Assembly (NCBI GenBank): GCA_011050685.1
Contig: DRFF01000049.1
Span: 1-64,000, forward strand
Direction of reading: 5' to 3'
DNA length: 64,000 nt
Origin: Aurantimonas coralicida
GTDB lineage: Bacteria > Pseudomonadota > Alphaproteobacteria > Rhizobiales > Rhizobiaceae
Shown here piece after piece: positions 42,225-51,350 of the stretch (position 1 is the first letter of the stretch; every line of letters starts with the position of its first letter). The notes below the pieces were generated by a model. The model was given only the letters and a program-made list of their open reading frames with translations, was not told where the DNA came from and made no database searches. A program made the translations under genes and the position numbers.

Positions 42225-42758
42225 ATGTTCAACCGCCTCGACCAGATCAGCGTCCGGCAGGTGCTCTTCGTCAGCATCGGCCTTGTCGCGATCCTGTTCG
42301 CCATTGGCCTGGCAACCCGCGAGAACGTCGCCGACAAGCCGTATCTGGCGATCGCCGGCTCCGGCTTCATCTTCAATTACCGTGTCGCGGACGCTTATTA
42401 CGGCTTCACCGCCATCGTCGAGAAGCCGGTGCGGAACTATTCGCGCATCGAAGCGTCGTTCGAAGACCCCGCCGGTGGACCGCCGTTTCTCGTCAGCACC
42501 AAGCTGACACCGCGCAGCAAGCGCTACGGCCTGCGCTCTCCGCCCCTCAGCGGCATCGAAAAGGACAAGCCGTACCACGTGACGGTGCGCCTCGTTCAAA
42601 ATGGCGACGGCGCGGTGCTGTTCGAGGACGCGTTCACCGTCGCCTCGCAAATGTCCGATGCCGTCATGCCGCCCGCCCCGCTGACCATCGGGCCGGGTTA
42701 TACTCGCAACCCTGACCTGCCGGACGGCTGGAAAGCGCCGACGGCCGGGCGGGACTGA
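42225..42758 (+). CDS. Conserved TIGR02186-like membrane-anchored protein, function unknown
   Basis: 177-residue protein with one N-terminal hydrophobic segment (about residues 12-30, VLFVSIGLVAILFAIGLA) and a soluble, probably periplasmic domain of about 140 residues rich in Tyr, Phe and Pro, with no motif I recognise. GGGAGCCGG lies upstream of ATG 42225. The domain looks beta-rich (VTVRLVQNGDGAVLFEDAF). I give the TIGR name only as a weak suggestion; treat it as hypothetical. Confidence 0.7.
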   Translation: MFNRLDQISVRQVLFVSIGLVAILFAIGLATRENVADKPYLAIAGSGFIFNYRVADAYYGFTAIVEKPVRNYSRIEASFEDPAGGPPFLVSTKLTPRSKRYGLRSPPLSGIEKDKPYHVTVRLVQNGDGAVLFEDAFTVASQMSDAVMPPAPLTIGPGYTRNPDLPDGWKAPTAGRD

Positions 42759-42804
42759 ACCGCCGTCCCGAATCCGCGACCGGATCGACATTGCCGAGGA
42801 CGGG

Positions 42805-42830
42805 CGATGTGTGTACATTCATGCACATCG
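42805..42830. promoter_or_regulatory. Inverted repeat upstream of brnT (candidate BrnTA operator)
   Basis: Perfect 7-bp arms CGATGTG (42805-42811) and CACATCG (42824-42830) separated by 12 bases, ending 12 bases before the chosen brnT start. BrnA antitoxins are known to autorepress their operon, so this is the obvious candidate site. Confidence 0.5.
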
Positions 42831-42842
42831 ACGGAGACGGTC

Positions 42843-43157
42843 GTGCTGGAACGGATCGCGGGTTTCGACTGGGATGACGGCAACTGGCCGAAATGCGGCA
42901 GGCATGGCGTTTCGCGTGACGAGATCGAAGCGGCGCTGACCCAGCCCCTCACGGTTTTTGACGACCTGGCGCATGGGACTGCGGAACTCAGATACAAAGC
43001 AATTACCCGTACGACCAGCGATCGCTTTGTCTTCGTGTCGTTCACGCTCCGCGTCTACGACGGAAAAACATATCTCCGGCCGATCAGCGCGCGCTATATG
43101 CACAGAAAGGAGATCAGGACCTATGTCGAAGAAGACACTTCCGGTCTTGCTCAGTGA
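42843..43157 (+). CDS. brnT: BrnT family toxin (type II toxin-antitoxin)
   Basis: RelE-fold ribonuclease toxin of the DUF497/BrnT family. The family features DWDDGNWPKCGRHGVSRDEIEAAL, the segment ERYKAI-like RYKAITRTTSDRFVFVSFTLR and ISARYMHRKEIRTYVEE are all seen. The frame opens at ATG 42807, but that codon lies within an inverted repeat; GTG 42843 has GGAGA six bases upstream and gives the usual N-terminus VLERIAGFDWD. About 104 residues. It overlaps the antitoxin gene by 35 bases. Confidence 0.88.
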   Translation: MLERIAGFDWDDGNWPKCGRHGVSRDEIEAALTQPLTVFDDLAHGTAELRYKAITRTTSDRFVFVSFTLRVYDGKTYLRPISARYMHRKEIRTYVEEDTSGLAQ

Positions 43158-43386
43158 CGAGGAAGCCGAGCATTTCGTGGATACGGCAGATCTATCCGAA
43201 TACGATCTGTCCGGCGGACATAAAATTCAATTCGAGTTCGAGAACAAGACAGCGCGGGTGAACATGCGCCTGCCCGAATCCCAGCTCGCGCTGGTCAAGG
43301 CCGAGGCGAAGAAGCGCGGCCTGCCCTATCAGCGCTTCATCCGCGAGCTCATCGACCGCGGCCTGCATGATCTGAAGGTGCTGTGA
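43123..43386 (+). CDS. brnA: BrnA family antitoxin
   Basis: 87-residue ribbon-helix-helix antitoxin. The N-terminal part (LPVLLSDEEAEHFVDTADLSEYDLSG) should bind the toxin; the C-terminal RHH (ARVNMRLPESQLALVKAEAKKRGLPYQ... ELIDRGL) binds DNA as a dimer. ATG 43123 has AGGAG 12 bases upstream. Toxin-first order and overlap are typical of BrnTA loci. Confidence 0.88.
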   Translation: MSKKTLPVLLSDEEAEHFVDTADLSEYDLSGGHKIQFEFENKTARVNMRLPESQLALVKAEAKKRGLPYQRFIRELIDRGLHDLKVL

Positions 43387-43589
43387 ACGGCAAGGTGCGA
43401 CATCCGGACCGGCGACCTCGCCCGCCTTGCTCCTCCCCGCGCCTTGCGCTATAGGCACCCCGTCCGCGCAGACACCCTTGGAGGCAGCGCGGAGTTGAGC
43501 GGTCTGGTCGGCTTTTGCCGACGGGTCCGCTTTTCGTCGTTTCGGACAAGACGTCCGCGCGACCACCTCGCAAACAAAAGGATATAGCC

Positions 43590-44267
43590 ATGAGCGAGAC
43601 CTTTACGGTCAAAGCCGAGGCGCGCGACAAGGTCGGCAAGGGGGCCGCCAGACATCTTCGCCGCTCCGGAATGATTCCCGCCGTCATCTACGGCGACAAG
43701 CAAGATCCGCAGCCGATCGCCATCCCCTACAAGGAAACTTTCCTGGCGTTGCACGCCGGCGGTTTCATGACCCATGTCGCAACGATCGAGCTGAACGGCA
43801 AGAAGATCCAAGTGCTGCCGAAAGACTATCAGCTGGAGCCGATCCGCGACTTTCTGATGCATGTCGACTTTCTGCGCGTTTCCGCAAAGACCCGCGTGAC
43901 CGTCGAAATCCCGGTTCACTTCGAGAACGAGGACGATGCGCCGGGCCTGAAGCGCGGCGGTGTTCTCAACGTCGTGCGCTATACGGTCGAGGTTGTCGCG
44001 CCGGCAAGCGCCATTCCCGAGGCGTTTACCCTGGATCTCACCGGCCTCGAGATCGGTGCGTCGATCCATGCGTCGGCGCTGACGTTGCCGAAGAACGTCG
44101 ATCTGACCATTACGGACCGCGATTTCACCATCGCGACGATCGCGGCCCCGGCCGCGCTCCGGTCGGAAGAAGATGAGGCAGCGGCGGAAGCCGAGGCGGC
44201 TGACGCAGTCGAGGCGACCGAGGTTGCTGATGGCAACGCCGAGAACGAGTCCGGCGAGGACAAGTAA
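43590..44267 (+). CDS. rplY: 50S ribosomal protein L25/general stress protein Ctc
   Basis: Binds 5S rRNA in the large subunit. The N-terminal L25 domain (1-92, with [20 protein letters not shown]) is followed by the TL5/Ctc beta domain (about 93-190) and an acidic Glu/Ala/Asp tail (about 192-225). ATG 43590 with AAAAGGA upstream. 225 residues fits the Ctc type. Confidence 0.95.
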   Translation: MSETFTVKAEARDKVGKGAARHLRRSGMIPAVIYGDKQDPQPIAIPYKETFLALHAGGFMTHVATIELNGKKIQVLPKDYQLEPIRDFLMHVDFLRVSAKTRVTVEIPVHFENEDDAPGLKRGGVLNVVRYTVEVVAPASAIPEAFTLDLTGLEIGASIHASALTLPKNVDLTITDRDFTIATIAAPAALRSEEDEAAAEAEAADAVEATEVADGNAENESGEDK

Positions 44268-44314
44268 GCGGCTGGCTCCAGCGAGCCACGTTCACGAGAA
44301 AAAGGAGCCGGGCG

Positions 44315-45049
44315 ATGTTGCTTATCGCAGGATTGGGCAATCCCGGCTCCCGCTACGCCGGCAATCGCCACAATATCGGGTTCATGGCGCTCGACGAGAT
44401 TGCCAGGGACCCCTCCTTCTCGCCTTGGTCGAAGAAATTTTCCGCCGAGATCGCCGAAGGCCAGATCGGGGCTGAGAAGGTGCTTCTCGTCAAGCCCCAG
44501 ACTTTCATGAACGAGTCCGGCCGCTCGGTCGGCGAGGCGGCGCGCTTCTTCAAGATCGAGCCCGCGAACATCGTCGTCATCCATGACGAACTCGATCTGG
44601 CGCCGAGCAAGCTGCGAGTGAAGACCGGTGGCGGCAATGGCGGCCATAACGGGCTTCGATCGATCGACGCCCATCTCGGCACCAAGGATTACCGGCGCGT
44701 GCGCATCGGTATCGGCCATCCCGGCAGTAAGGACGCCGTCACGCCGTACGTCCTCGGAGACTTCGCCAAGGTGGACCGGGAATGGCTCGATCTCCTGATC
44801 GAGGCGATCGCCCGTCACGTCGACAGTTTGGTCGCCGGCGATGATGCCCTGTTCATGAACAAGGTGAGCGTTGCCACCGGATCGAGTGAGCCGGCGGGCG
44901 CCAAGGGCGCGTCGGCGCAACCAACCAAGAGCAACAGCAAGGGCCGTAGCCATATTCGCCAGGCGCGCGGCAGCGGCCCGGCGGTGAAGCTGCCGGACAA
45001 GGGCCCGATGGCCGAGATGCTGAAACGAATTTTCGGGTCGAAGGACTGA
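44315..45049 (+). CDS. pth: Peptidyl-tRNA hydrolase
   Basis: Releases tRNA from prematurely terminated peptidyl-t[21 protein letters not shown] carries the conserved Asn and the catalytic His (about residue 20); [13 protein letters not shown] and [13 protein letters not shown] bind the substrate. 244 residues is about 50 longer than Escherichia coli Pth because of a basic Ser/Lys/Arg-rich C-terminal extension, common in Hyphomicrobiales. It follows rplY by 47 bp, a usual pairing. Confidence 0.96.
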   Translation: MLLIAGLGNPGSRYAGNRHNIGFMALDEIARDPSFSPWSKKFSAEIAEGQIGAEKVLLVKPQTFMNESGRSVGEAARFFKIEPANIVVIHDELDLAPSKLRVKTGGGNGGHNGLRSIDAHLGTKDYRRVRIGIGHPGSKDAVTPYVLGDFAKVDREWLDLLIEAIARHVDSLVAGDDALFMNKVSVATGSSEPAGAKGASAQPTKSNSKGRSHIRQARGSGPAVKLPDKGPMAEMLKRIFGSKD

Positions 45050-45103
45050 GCGGGGCCGAAGCTCTGCCGGGATCGCCCCGCACGAAGACAAGGACCAGAA
45101 CCC

Positions 45104-46207
45104 ATGGGTTTCAGATGCGGTATCGTCGGCCTGCCGAATGTCGGCAAATCGACGCTGTTCAACGCCCTGACCAAGACCGCCGCCGCGGCGGCCGCCAATT
45201 ACCCGTTCTGCACCATCGAGCCGAATACCGGCGACGTGCCGGTGCCGGACGCACGGCTGAAGGATATCGCCCGGATCGCCAAGTCGGCGGCGATCATCGC
45301 CACGCGGATCACCTTTGTCGACATTGCCGGCCTGGTGCGCGGCGCGTCGAAGGGCGAAGGACTCGGCAACCAGTTCCTCGCCAATATCCGCGAGGTCGAC
45401 GCGATCGTGCATGTGCTGCGCTGCTTCGAAGATGACGACATCGTCCATGTCGAGGGGAAGATCGACCCCGTCGCCGATGCCGAAACGGTCGAGACCGAGT
45501 TGATGCTCTCCGACCTCGAGAGTCTTGAGCGACGCACGGTCGCCACCCGCAAGAAGGCGGCCGGCAAGGACAAGGAGGCGCAACAGGCGCTCCCAGTCAT
45601 GGAGGCGGCGCTGGAGAAGCTGCAGGCCGGCGAACCAGTGCGGGTCCTGCTGGCTGGAATGGACTCGGAGGAGCGGCGCGAATTGCGCAACCTCAACCTT
45701 TTGACCTCAAAGCCGGTTCTCTATGTCTGCAACGTCGCCGAGGACGACGCGGCCACCGGCAACGCGCATTCCGAGGCGGTGGCCGCGATGGCCGAGCGCC
45801 AGGGCGCGCGAACCGTGGTGATTTCGGCAGAGATCGAATCCGAGATCGCCCAGCTTCCACCCGAGGAAGTCGGCGACTATCTGGAGGCGATGGGGCTGAC
45901 CGAGCCCGGCCTCGACCGGCTGATCCAGGCCGGCTACGAGCTCCTCGACCTGATCACCTATTTTACCGCCGGCCCCAAGGAAGCGCGCGCCTGGACGGTC
46001 AAGCGCGGTGCCAAGGCGCCACAAGCGGCCGGCGTCATCCATACCGACTTCGAAAAAGGCTTTATCCGCGCCCAGACGATCGGCTTTTCCGATTTCGTCG
46101 AACTCGGCGGCGAGACCGCGGCCAAGGAAGCCGGCAAGGCCCGCGACGAGGGCAAGGAATATGTCGTCCAGGACGGCGATGTGCTGATGTTCAAATTCAA
46201 CAACTGA
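45104..46207 (+). CDS. ychF: Redox-regulated ATPase YchF (OBG-like)
   Basis: P-loop ATPase of the OBG family that binds the ribosome. G1 reads GLPNVGKSTLF (about residues 7-17), G3 DIAGLVRGASKGEGLGN, and the G4 motif is NVAE instead of NKxD, the change that gives ATP preference. A C-terminal TGS domain (about 280-366) ends in DGDVLMFKFNN. 367 residues. 54 bp after pth. Confidence 0.97.
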   Translation: MGFRCGIVGLPNVGKSTLFNALTKTAAAAAANYPFCTIEPNTGDVPVPDARLKDIARIAKSAAIIATRITFVDIAGLVRGASKGEGLGNQFLANIREVDAIVHVLRCFEDDDIVHVEGKIDPVADAETVETELMLSDLESLERRTVATRKKAAGKDKEAQQALPVMEAALEKLQAGEPVRVLLAGMDSEERRELRNLNLLTSKPVLYVCNVAEDDAATGNAHSEAVAAMAERQGARTVVISAEIESEIAQLPPEEVGDYLEAMGLTEPGLDRLIQAGYELLDLITYFTAGPKEARAWTVKRGAKAPQAAGVIHTDFEKGFIRAQTIGFSDFVELGGETAAKEAGKARDEGKEYVVQDGDVLMFKFNN

Positions 46208-46273
46208 CTCCAACGTATTGGTCTTGAGTCGCAATCGCGGCGGTCAGGTCGACCGGTTGATGAACGTGGAAAG

Positions 46274-46732
46274 ATGACATTGCGCGCATTCGAGGATTTC
46301 ACCGAAGGGCTGGAGATTGCCCTCGGCCCCTATGAGGTCACGAAGGAGGAGGTGATCGAATTCGCGGCCGAGTTCGATCCGCAGCCGTTCCACCTGGACG
46401 AAGAGGCGGCGAAGGCGAGCATGCTCGGCGGTCTGGCGGCGTCAGGCTGGCACACCTGCGCGATGATGATGCGGATGATGGCCGACGCCTATGTGCTCGA
46501 CTCCACCTCGCAGGGGGGACCGGGCGTCGATTTCGTCAAATGGCGGCGTCCCGTCCGCCCCGGCGACACCCTGTCCGGAACGGCCCGCGTGCTCTCCACG
46601 CGCCTTTCGGCCAAACGTCCGACGATCGGGCTCGCCCGTATCTCCACCGAACTGCGCAATGGACGTTACGAAACCGTTCTGGAAAGCGAACACACGCTGT
46701 TTCTCCTGACCCGCGAGGCCGCGGCGGCATGA
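46274..46732 (+). CDS. MaoC family dehydratase (first of pair)
   Basis: Hot-dog-fold protein of 152 residues related to (R)-specific enoyl-CoA hydratases. The catalytic Asp/His motif is FDPQPFHLDEEAA (about residues 34-46), a variant of DxNPxH, and the fold continues through SGWHTCAMMMRM. Its stop overlaps the start of the second MaoC gene (ATGA). The two probably form a heteromeric hydratase, as known for two-subunit MaoC enzymes; substrate unknown. Confidence 0.88.
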   Translation: MTLRAFEDFTEGLEIALGPYEVTKEEVIEFAAEFDPQPFHLDEEAAKASMLGGLAASGWHTCAMMMRMMADAYVLDSTSQGGPGVDFVKWRRPVRPGDTLSGTARVLSTRLSAKRPTIGLARISTELRNGRYETVLESEHTLFLLTREAAAA

Positions 46733-47199
46733 GTTACTGGAAGACGATCACCGTCGGCGAAACGATCGAGCTCGGCTCGCACTGCTTCGACGCGGACGCC
46801 ATCAAGCAGTTCGCGGCGAAGTACGACCCGCAAAGCTTTCATCTCGATGAGGAGGCCGCAAAGGCTTCGATGTTCGGCGGGCTCTGCGCCTCCGGCTGGC
46901 ACACTGCCGCGGTGTGCATGCGGCTCAATGTCGATACCCGCGCCGCCCAAGCCCGCGAATGGATCGCCGCGGGTCATCCGGCACCGAAAATGGGCCCCTC
47001 CCCCGGCGTCACGAACCTTCGCTGGCTGAAACCGGTTTATGCCGGCGATACGGTGACCTTCCGTCAAACCGTAACGGCGAAGCGGAAAGCCGCCAGCCGC
47101 CCAGGCTGGGGCGTCCTGGAATTCACCACGCTTGGCGTGAATCAGCACGGCGAGCCGGTGTTTTCCTTCGACGGAGCGGCATTCAGCGGCACCGATTGA
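46729..47199 (+). CDS. MaoC family dehydratase (second of pair)
   Basis: 156-residue hot-dog protein, ATG 46729 overlapping the preceding stop. The motif YDPQSFHLDEEAA (about residues 33-45) parallels that of its neighbour; the two share the same architecture and may have arisen by duplication. The C-terminal half (from about residue 63) is duplicated, with a frameshift, at 47851-48144. Confidence 0.88.
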   Translation: MSYWKTITVGETIELGSHCFDADAIKQFAAKYDPQSFHLDEEAAKASMFGGLCASGWHTAAVCMRLNVDTRAAQAREWIAAGHPAPKMGPSPGVTNLRWLKPVYAGDTVTFRQTVTAKRKAASRPGWGVLEFTTLGVNQHGEPVFSFDGAAFSGTD

Positions 47200-47257
47200 T
47201 GCCTGCAAGTCATTACTTGCGTTGCATCGGGAAGCTCGGATCACGTAGCATCCAGCA

Positions 47258-47773
47258 ATGGTGTTAATACGCGCAATAGACCGAGTACTCATTGGCTTCT
47301 GCTTACTCCTGGGCGTGGGCATTTTCGTATCACTGTATTTTTCGATCTTCGCCGCAGGACCGCCGGACGACACGGACAATCCCGCCCACCCTATAATCGC
47401 GGAGCAGTTTGCGCGGTTGCGGGAGCAGCTCGGAAGGCGGCCCGCGCTTCGCGAAGCCATCATCGATTTTTCCAACATCAATGGCGGGTCGTGGCGGACA
47501 GCCTGTCTGTTTGGTGGATACTCGACGCCCTCTGAAGAGATAGCCAAGCTCGGCGCAACCATTAGTGACGCAGACAGGACGCGCCTGAAGGATGCCGGAT
47601 CATCGGGACTACGGCTAACGGAAGTGGAAGAAAACGAAATGGTCGTCGCCTATATCGACGAGAACAATCGCGCACATTTCATCTGGTTCGAGGACGGCAT
47701 CGGCTCCGGGGGGCAACACTTGCGGCGGTGCGTGTCCATGCCCGGAACGGAAATCGACCTTCTGACGAACTGA
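47258..47773 (+). CDS. Hypothetical protein with N-terminal membrane segment
   Basis: 171-residue protein with one hydrophobic segment (about residues 9-32, VLIGFCLLLGVGIFVSLYFSIF) and a soluble domain with no motif I recognise. Its codons look less G+C-rich than those of neighbours, especially near the start. It lies between two copies of the 3' end of the second MaoC gene, so it may have been inserted with the duplicated fragment. Confidence 0.6.
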   Translation: MVLIRAIDRVLIGFCLLLGVGIFVSLYFSIFAAGPPDDTDNPAHPIIAEQFARLREQLGRRPALREAIIDFSNINGGSWRTACLFGGYSTPSEEIAKLGATISDADRTRLKDAGSSGLRLTEVEENEMVVAYIDENNRAHFIWFEDGIGSGGQHLRRCVSMPGTEIDLLTN

Positions 47774-47850
47774 GGTAGGCATTGAGGTGTCCGCAGCAGG
47801 CTCCTCAGGGGCCGACGCACCGCCAGGTAAGTGAGCCGTATCGCTGCGGT

Positions 47851-48144
47851 GCATGCGGCTCAATGTCGATACCCGCGCCGCCCAAGCCCGCGAATGGATC
47901 GCCGCGGGCAACCCGGCACCGAAAATGGGCCCCTCCCCCGGCGTCACGAACCTTCGCTGGCTGAAACCGGTTTATGCCGGCGATACGGTGACCTTCCGTC
48001 AAACCGTAACGGCGAAGCGGAAGCCGCCAGCCGCCCAGGCTGGGGCGTCCTGGAATTCACCACGCTTGGCGCGAATCAGCACGGCGAGCCGGTGTTTTCC
48101 TTCGACGGAGCGGCATTCAGCGGTACCGATTGATGCCTGCAAGT
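47851..48144 (+). pseudogene. Truncated, frameshifted copy of the second MaoC gene
   Basis: Matches 46916-47210 almost base for base: by eye five substitutions and one deleted base in 294. The deletion removes one A from an AAA run near 48020, so the frame is lost after KRK. The first about 62 codons are absent and the sequence upstream of 47851 is unrelated. It keeps the original stop and the 10 bases beyond. Not expected to make a functional protein. Confidence 0.9.
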
Positions 48145-48360
48145 GGAGCCCGGCAAGCCGCTCAAACGTTGCGGATGCATCTCATTCGCTCCCTCGGCGA
48201 CCGGGCGGAACTTGTTGCGACCCCAGCGTCCTGGCTGCCCGGCAACTGCCTTTGATTCGCTACGGCAGTTGCAAGATAAAACGAATATAATTCACGACTT
48301 CTTAGTGCGTCATCGGCTTTTATGCAACCCAGTACCTGGGGACCATGACGGTAATTCTCT

Positions 48361-50745
48361 ATGCTTACGATCTTCACCAGCCGGAATGGTTCGAAATCGA
48401 CGGATATAGATTCGGTCGTACTGCGTCGCTTTCGCGGCGTTCAGATCAATAACATTCTCAAATTCACACCGATCATGATGCTCGGCAACGTGGTCAGTGC
48501 GGCCATCACATTTCCCGTGGCGTTCAATGCCGGCCTGGCGTGGATATTTCTGGTTTGGTGCGTACCGCTTCTCTATTTTGTAGCGACGGCTATCCGGTCG
48601 TCAGATCGCATTCGTGAGCGGGGCGGTCTGGACACCGCTTCGCAGCGCGCGTTGAATCGCGCTAGGGTATCGGCGTTGCTGCTGGGGTCTTGGTGGTCAC
48701 TGACCGCCATCCTCATCTATCCCGCGGCGAACAGCGATGGGAAGGCGATCGTCGCCACGATCATGGTGGGTTTGATCTCCGGTGGCGCCTTCTCGCTGTG
48801 CGCGCTCCGACCGGCGATGATGAATTACATGGTTCCGATTATCGCGGGTGGAGCCTTCGCCCTGTTTCTGTCTGGAAGGCCGCACGATTATCTGTTCGCG
48901 GTCTTGCTCTGTGCTTTCTCTTTTATCGTCGTTCAAAGCGGAATCGGTCGCGGGCGGTTGATCAAGGAGAATTTCGATGATCGGCAGAAGCTCGCCGAAC
49001 AGTCGGCCATCATCGAACTCTTGCTGCGCGAGTTCGAGGAAGGGACCAGCGACTGGCTGTGGGAAATCGACTCGTTCGGCAATTTGGGCCGCGGAACCGA
49101 GCGCTTTTTGCAGTTCTGCGGTCGGGGCACCGACGACATTCAGCCCGACGGTGACATGCAATTGGAATCCGTTCTCGCATCCGCTGGCCGGGCCACTGAT
49201 GGTCTCGCCGCGATTTTGGGCCATCTGACCGCAAAGACGCCATTTCGCGATCAGATCGTCGAAGTCGCCGCGCAGCCAAACTCGCGATGGATTTCGATTT
49301 CGGGCAAACCGATCTTCGACTTCAGCGGCGACTTTACCGGCTTTCGCGGCGTCGCTTCGGATATCACCGCCGTCCGCGAAGCCGAAACCCGCATCGTCTA
49401 TCTTGCCCATCACGACAGCCTAACGGGATTGGCCAATCGCGCGCATTTCGCGGAAGAAATCGAAGCAATTTTTCAGGTGAGCGGCAGCGCCGACCCTGTC
49501 TGCAGCGTGTTCTACCTGGATCTCGACAATTTCAAATCCGTCAATGATACGCGGGGACACACGATGGGCGACCGGCTGTTGAAGGCAGTCGGCGTCAGGT
49601 TGAAGGCCGTGGTTGGCCCCAACGATACGGTTTCGCGTATCGGCGGCGACGAATACGCCATTATAGCCCGGAGCGCCCAGGATGAACACGCTGCGGCCCA
49701 GTTGGCGACGGCGATCCTGGAGAGCTTCGCCAAGCCGTTCGATCTCGGATGCGAAACGGCAAGCGTCGGATCGTCTGTCGGCATCGCCTTTCTGGGCAAG
49801 GATGGCACCACCACCGAACATCTCCTCAAGAGCGCCGATCTCGCCCTTTATCACGCCAAGGAGGAAGGCAAGCGGACCTACCGATTCTTTACCCTCGCGA
49901 TGGCGCGCCAACGCCTCGAACGTCACCGACTGGAACAGGACCTTCGCGACGCGATCGGTAATGGGGAACTGTACATTGAGTACCAACCGATCGTCGACAA
50001 CGGCACGCGCAGGACAGCCGGCTTCGAGGCGCTGCTGCGATGGCAGCACCCCGAACGCGGGCGCATAGCCCCCGACCAGTTCATTCCGCTGGCGGAGGAA
50101 ATCGGCGCGATCACGGAGATCGGCGCGTGGGTCATCCACCAGGCATGCAGGACCGCGGCGTCCTGGCCCGACGATTTGTCAGTGGCGATCAATGTCTCGG
50201 CCCACCAGTTCAAGCATGGCGGCATCATCTCGGTGGTGCAGGAGGCTCTGGACCTAACCGGCCTGCGGCCTTCCCGTGTGGTATTGGAAATCACCGAAAG
50301 CGTTCTGATCGACGATCCGCAGCAGGTCGTCGAGATCCTGCATGAACTGCGAAACGTCGGCGTCAAGATCGCCCTCGACGATTTCGGCACGGGCTATTCC
50401 AGCCTGTCCTATCTTCGCCGCTTCCCGTTCGACAAGCTGAAGATCGACCGATCCTTCGTCAGCGCCATCAAGGACGACCAGGTGGCCCACGGTATTCTCG
50501 AGACAATCATGATCCTCGGCGGCGTCCTCAACCTTTGTGTGATCGCCGAGGGTGTCGAGGACGACGCTCAGCTCGACATCCTCAGCCGACTGAACTGCCA
50601 CCAGTTGCAGGGCTATTATTTCAGCCGGCCGATGGCGGAGGCCGATGTGGGCGGATATCTCCTCAACGAATTCCGGCGCTCGACCGTCGACGACCGCGCC
50701 GCCTTCCCTCTTTCGCTGGCCTCTCAGTCAGCGGCAGGCGACTGA
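48361..50745 (+). CDS. Membrane GGDEF/EAL protein with PAS domain (c-di-GMP turnover)
   Basis: 794-residue bifunctional signalling protein. Residues about 30-190 hold five or six hydrophobic segments forming an integral sensor. A PAS-like segment follows (about 215-345, ending RGVASDITAVREAE), then GGDEF (about 355-515) with RIGGDEYAI. The c-di-GMP inhibitory RxxD site is not kept (GPND at the position). The EAL domain (about 525-775) has EALLRW, NVSAHQF, LEITES, DDFGTGYSSL, KIDRSF and EGVED, all expected for an active phosphodiesterase. Whether cyclase or phosphodiesterase activity dominates cannot be told. Confidence 0.93.
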   Translation: MLTIFTSRNGSKSTDIDSVVLRRFRGVQINNILKFTPIMMLGNVVSAAITFPVAFNAGLAWIFLVWCVPLLYFVATAIRSSDRIRERGGLDTASQRALNRARVSALLLGSWWSLTAILIYPAANSDGKAIVATIMVGLISGGAFSLCALRPAMMNYMVPIIAGGAFALFLSGRPHDYLFAVLLCAFSFIVVQSGIGRGRLIKENFDDRQKLAEQSAIIELLLREFEEGTSDWLWEIDSFGNLGRGTERFLQFCGRGTDDIQPDGDMQLESVLASAGRATDGLAAILGHLTAKTPFRDQIVEVAAQPNSRWISISGKPIFDFSGDFTGFRGVASDITAVREAETRIVYLAHHDSLTGLANRAHFAEEIEAIFQVSGSADPVCSVFYLDLDNFKSVNDTRGHTMGDRLLKAVGVRLKAVVGPNDTVSRIGGDEYAIIARSAQDEHAAAQLATAILESFAKPFDLGCETASVGSSVGIAFLGKDGTTTEHLLKSADLALYHAKEEGKRTYRFFTLAMARQRLERHRLEQDLRDAIGNGELYIEYQPIVDNGTRRTAGFEALLRWQHPERGRIAPDQFIPLAEEIGAITEIGAWVIHQACRTAASWPDDLSVAINVSAHQFKHGGIISVVQEALDLTGLRPSRVVLEITESVLIDDPQQVVEILHELRNVGVKIALDDFGTGYSSLSYLRRFPFDKLKIDRSFVSAIKDDQVAHGILETIMILGGVLNLCVIAEGVEDDAQLDILSRLNCHQLQGYYFSRPMAEADVGGYLLNEFRRSTVDDRAAFPLSLASQSAAGD

Positions 50746-50788
50746 TGCCTGCGCCGTCTCCGCACACCAACGAAACCCCGACCACGCC

Positions 50789-51319
50789 TCAGTGGCCGGA
50801 AAATTCCACCAGGGTCCGCACGTCCACGCCCAGCGCCTCGAGCTTCTTGCGCCCGCCAAGATCGGGCAAATCGATGACGAAACACGCAGCGACGATCTCG
50901 GCGCCGAGCTCGCGCAAGAGCTTGACGGCGCCTTCGGCCGTGCCACCTGTGGCGATCAGATCGTCCGTCAGCAGCACGCGCTGGCCAGGGCTGACGGCGT
51001 CGCGGTGCATCTCCATCTCATCGACTCCGTATTCCAGGCTGTAGGCGACGCGGATGGTCGTGTGCGGAAGCTTGCCCTTCTTGCGGATCGGCACGAAGCC
51101 GGCCGATAGCTGGTGGGCCAACGCCCCACCGAGGATGAAGCCGCGAGCCTCGATTCCGGCCACATGGTCGACGCCCTCGTTCTTGTAGGGGGCGACCAAC
51201 GTGTCCACGGCGGCGCGAAATGTCGCCGGATCGGCCAGCAGCGTGGTGATGTCGCGAAACTGGATGCCGGGTTTGGGATAGTCCGCGATGGTACGGATGG
51301 CGGCGGCGAAGTCGTTCAT
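50789..51319 (-). CDS. apt: Adenine phosphoribosyltransferase
   Basis: Salvages adenine to AMP with PRPP. From ATG 51319 ([19 protein letters not shown]) the PRPP loop [18 protein letters not shown] (about residues 120-136) and the motif [13 protein letters not shown] are visible. 176 residues is normal. The frame remains open upstream to 51595 but that is a shadow of the haem monooxygenase gene, which lies 31 bp upstream. Confidence 0.96.
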   Translation of the reverse strand: MNDFAAAIRTIADYPKPGIQFRDITTLLADPATFRAAVDTLVAPYKNEGVDHVAGIEARGFILGGALAHQLSAGFVPIRKKGKLPHTTIRVAYSLEYGVDEMEMHRDAVSPGQRVLLTDDLIATGGTAEGAVKLLRELGAEIVAACFVIDLPDLGGRKKLEALGVDVRTLVEFSGH

Positions 51320-51350
51320 GCGGTGACAGGCCTTTCGGAAGGGGCGAAAA

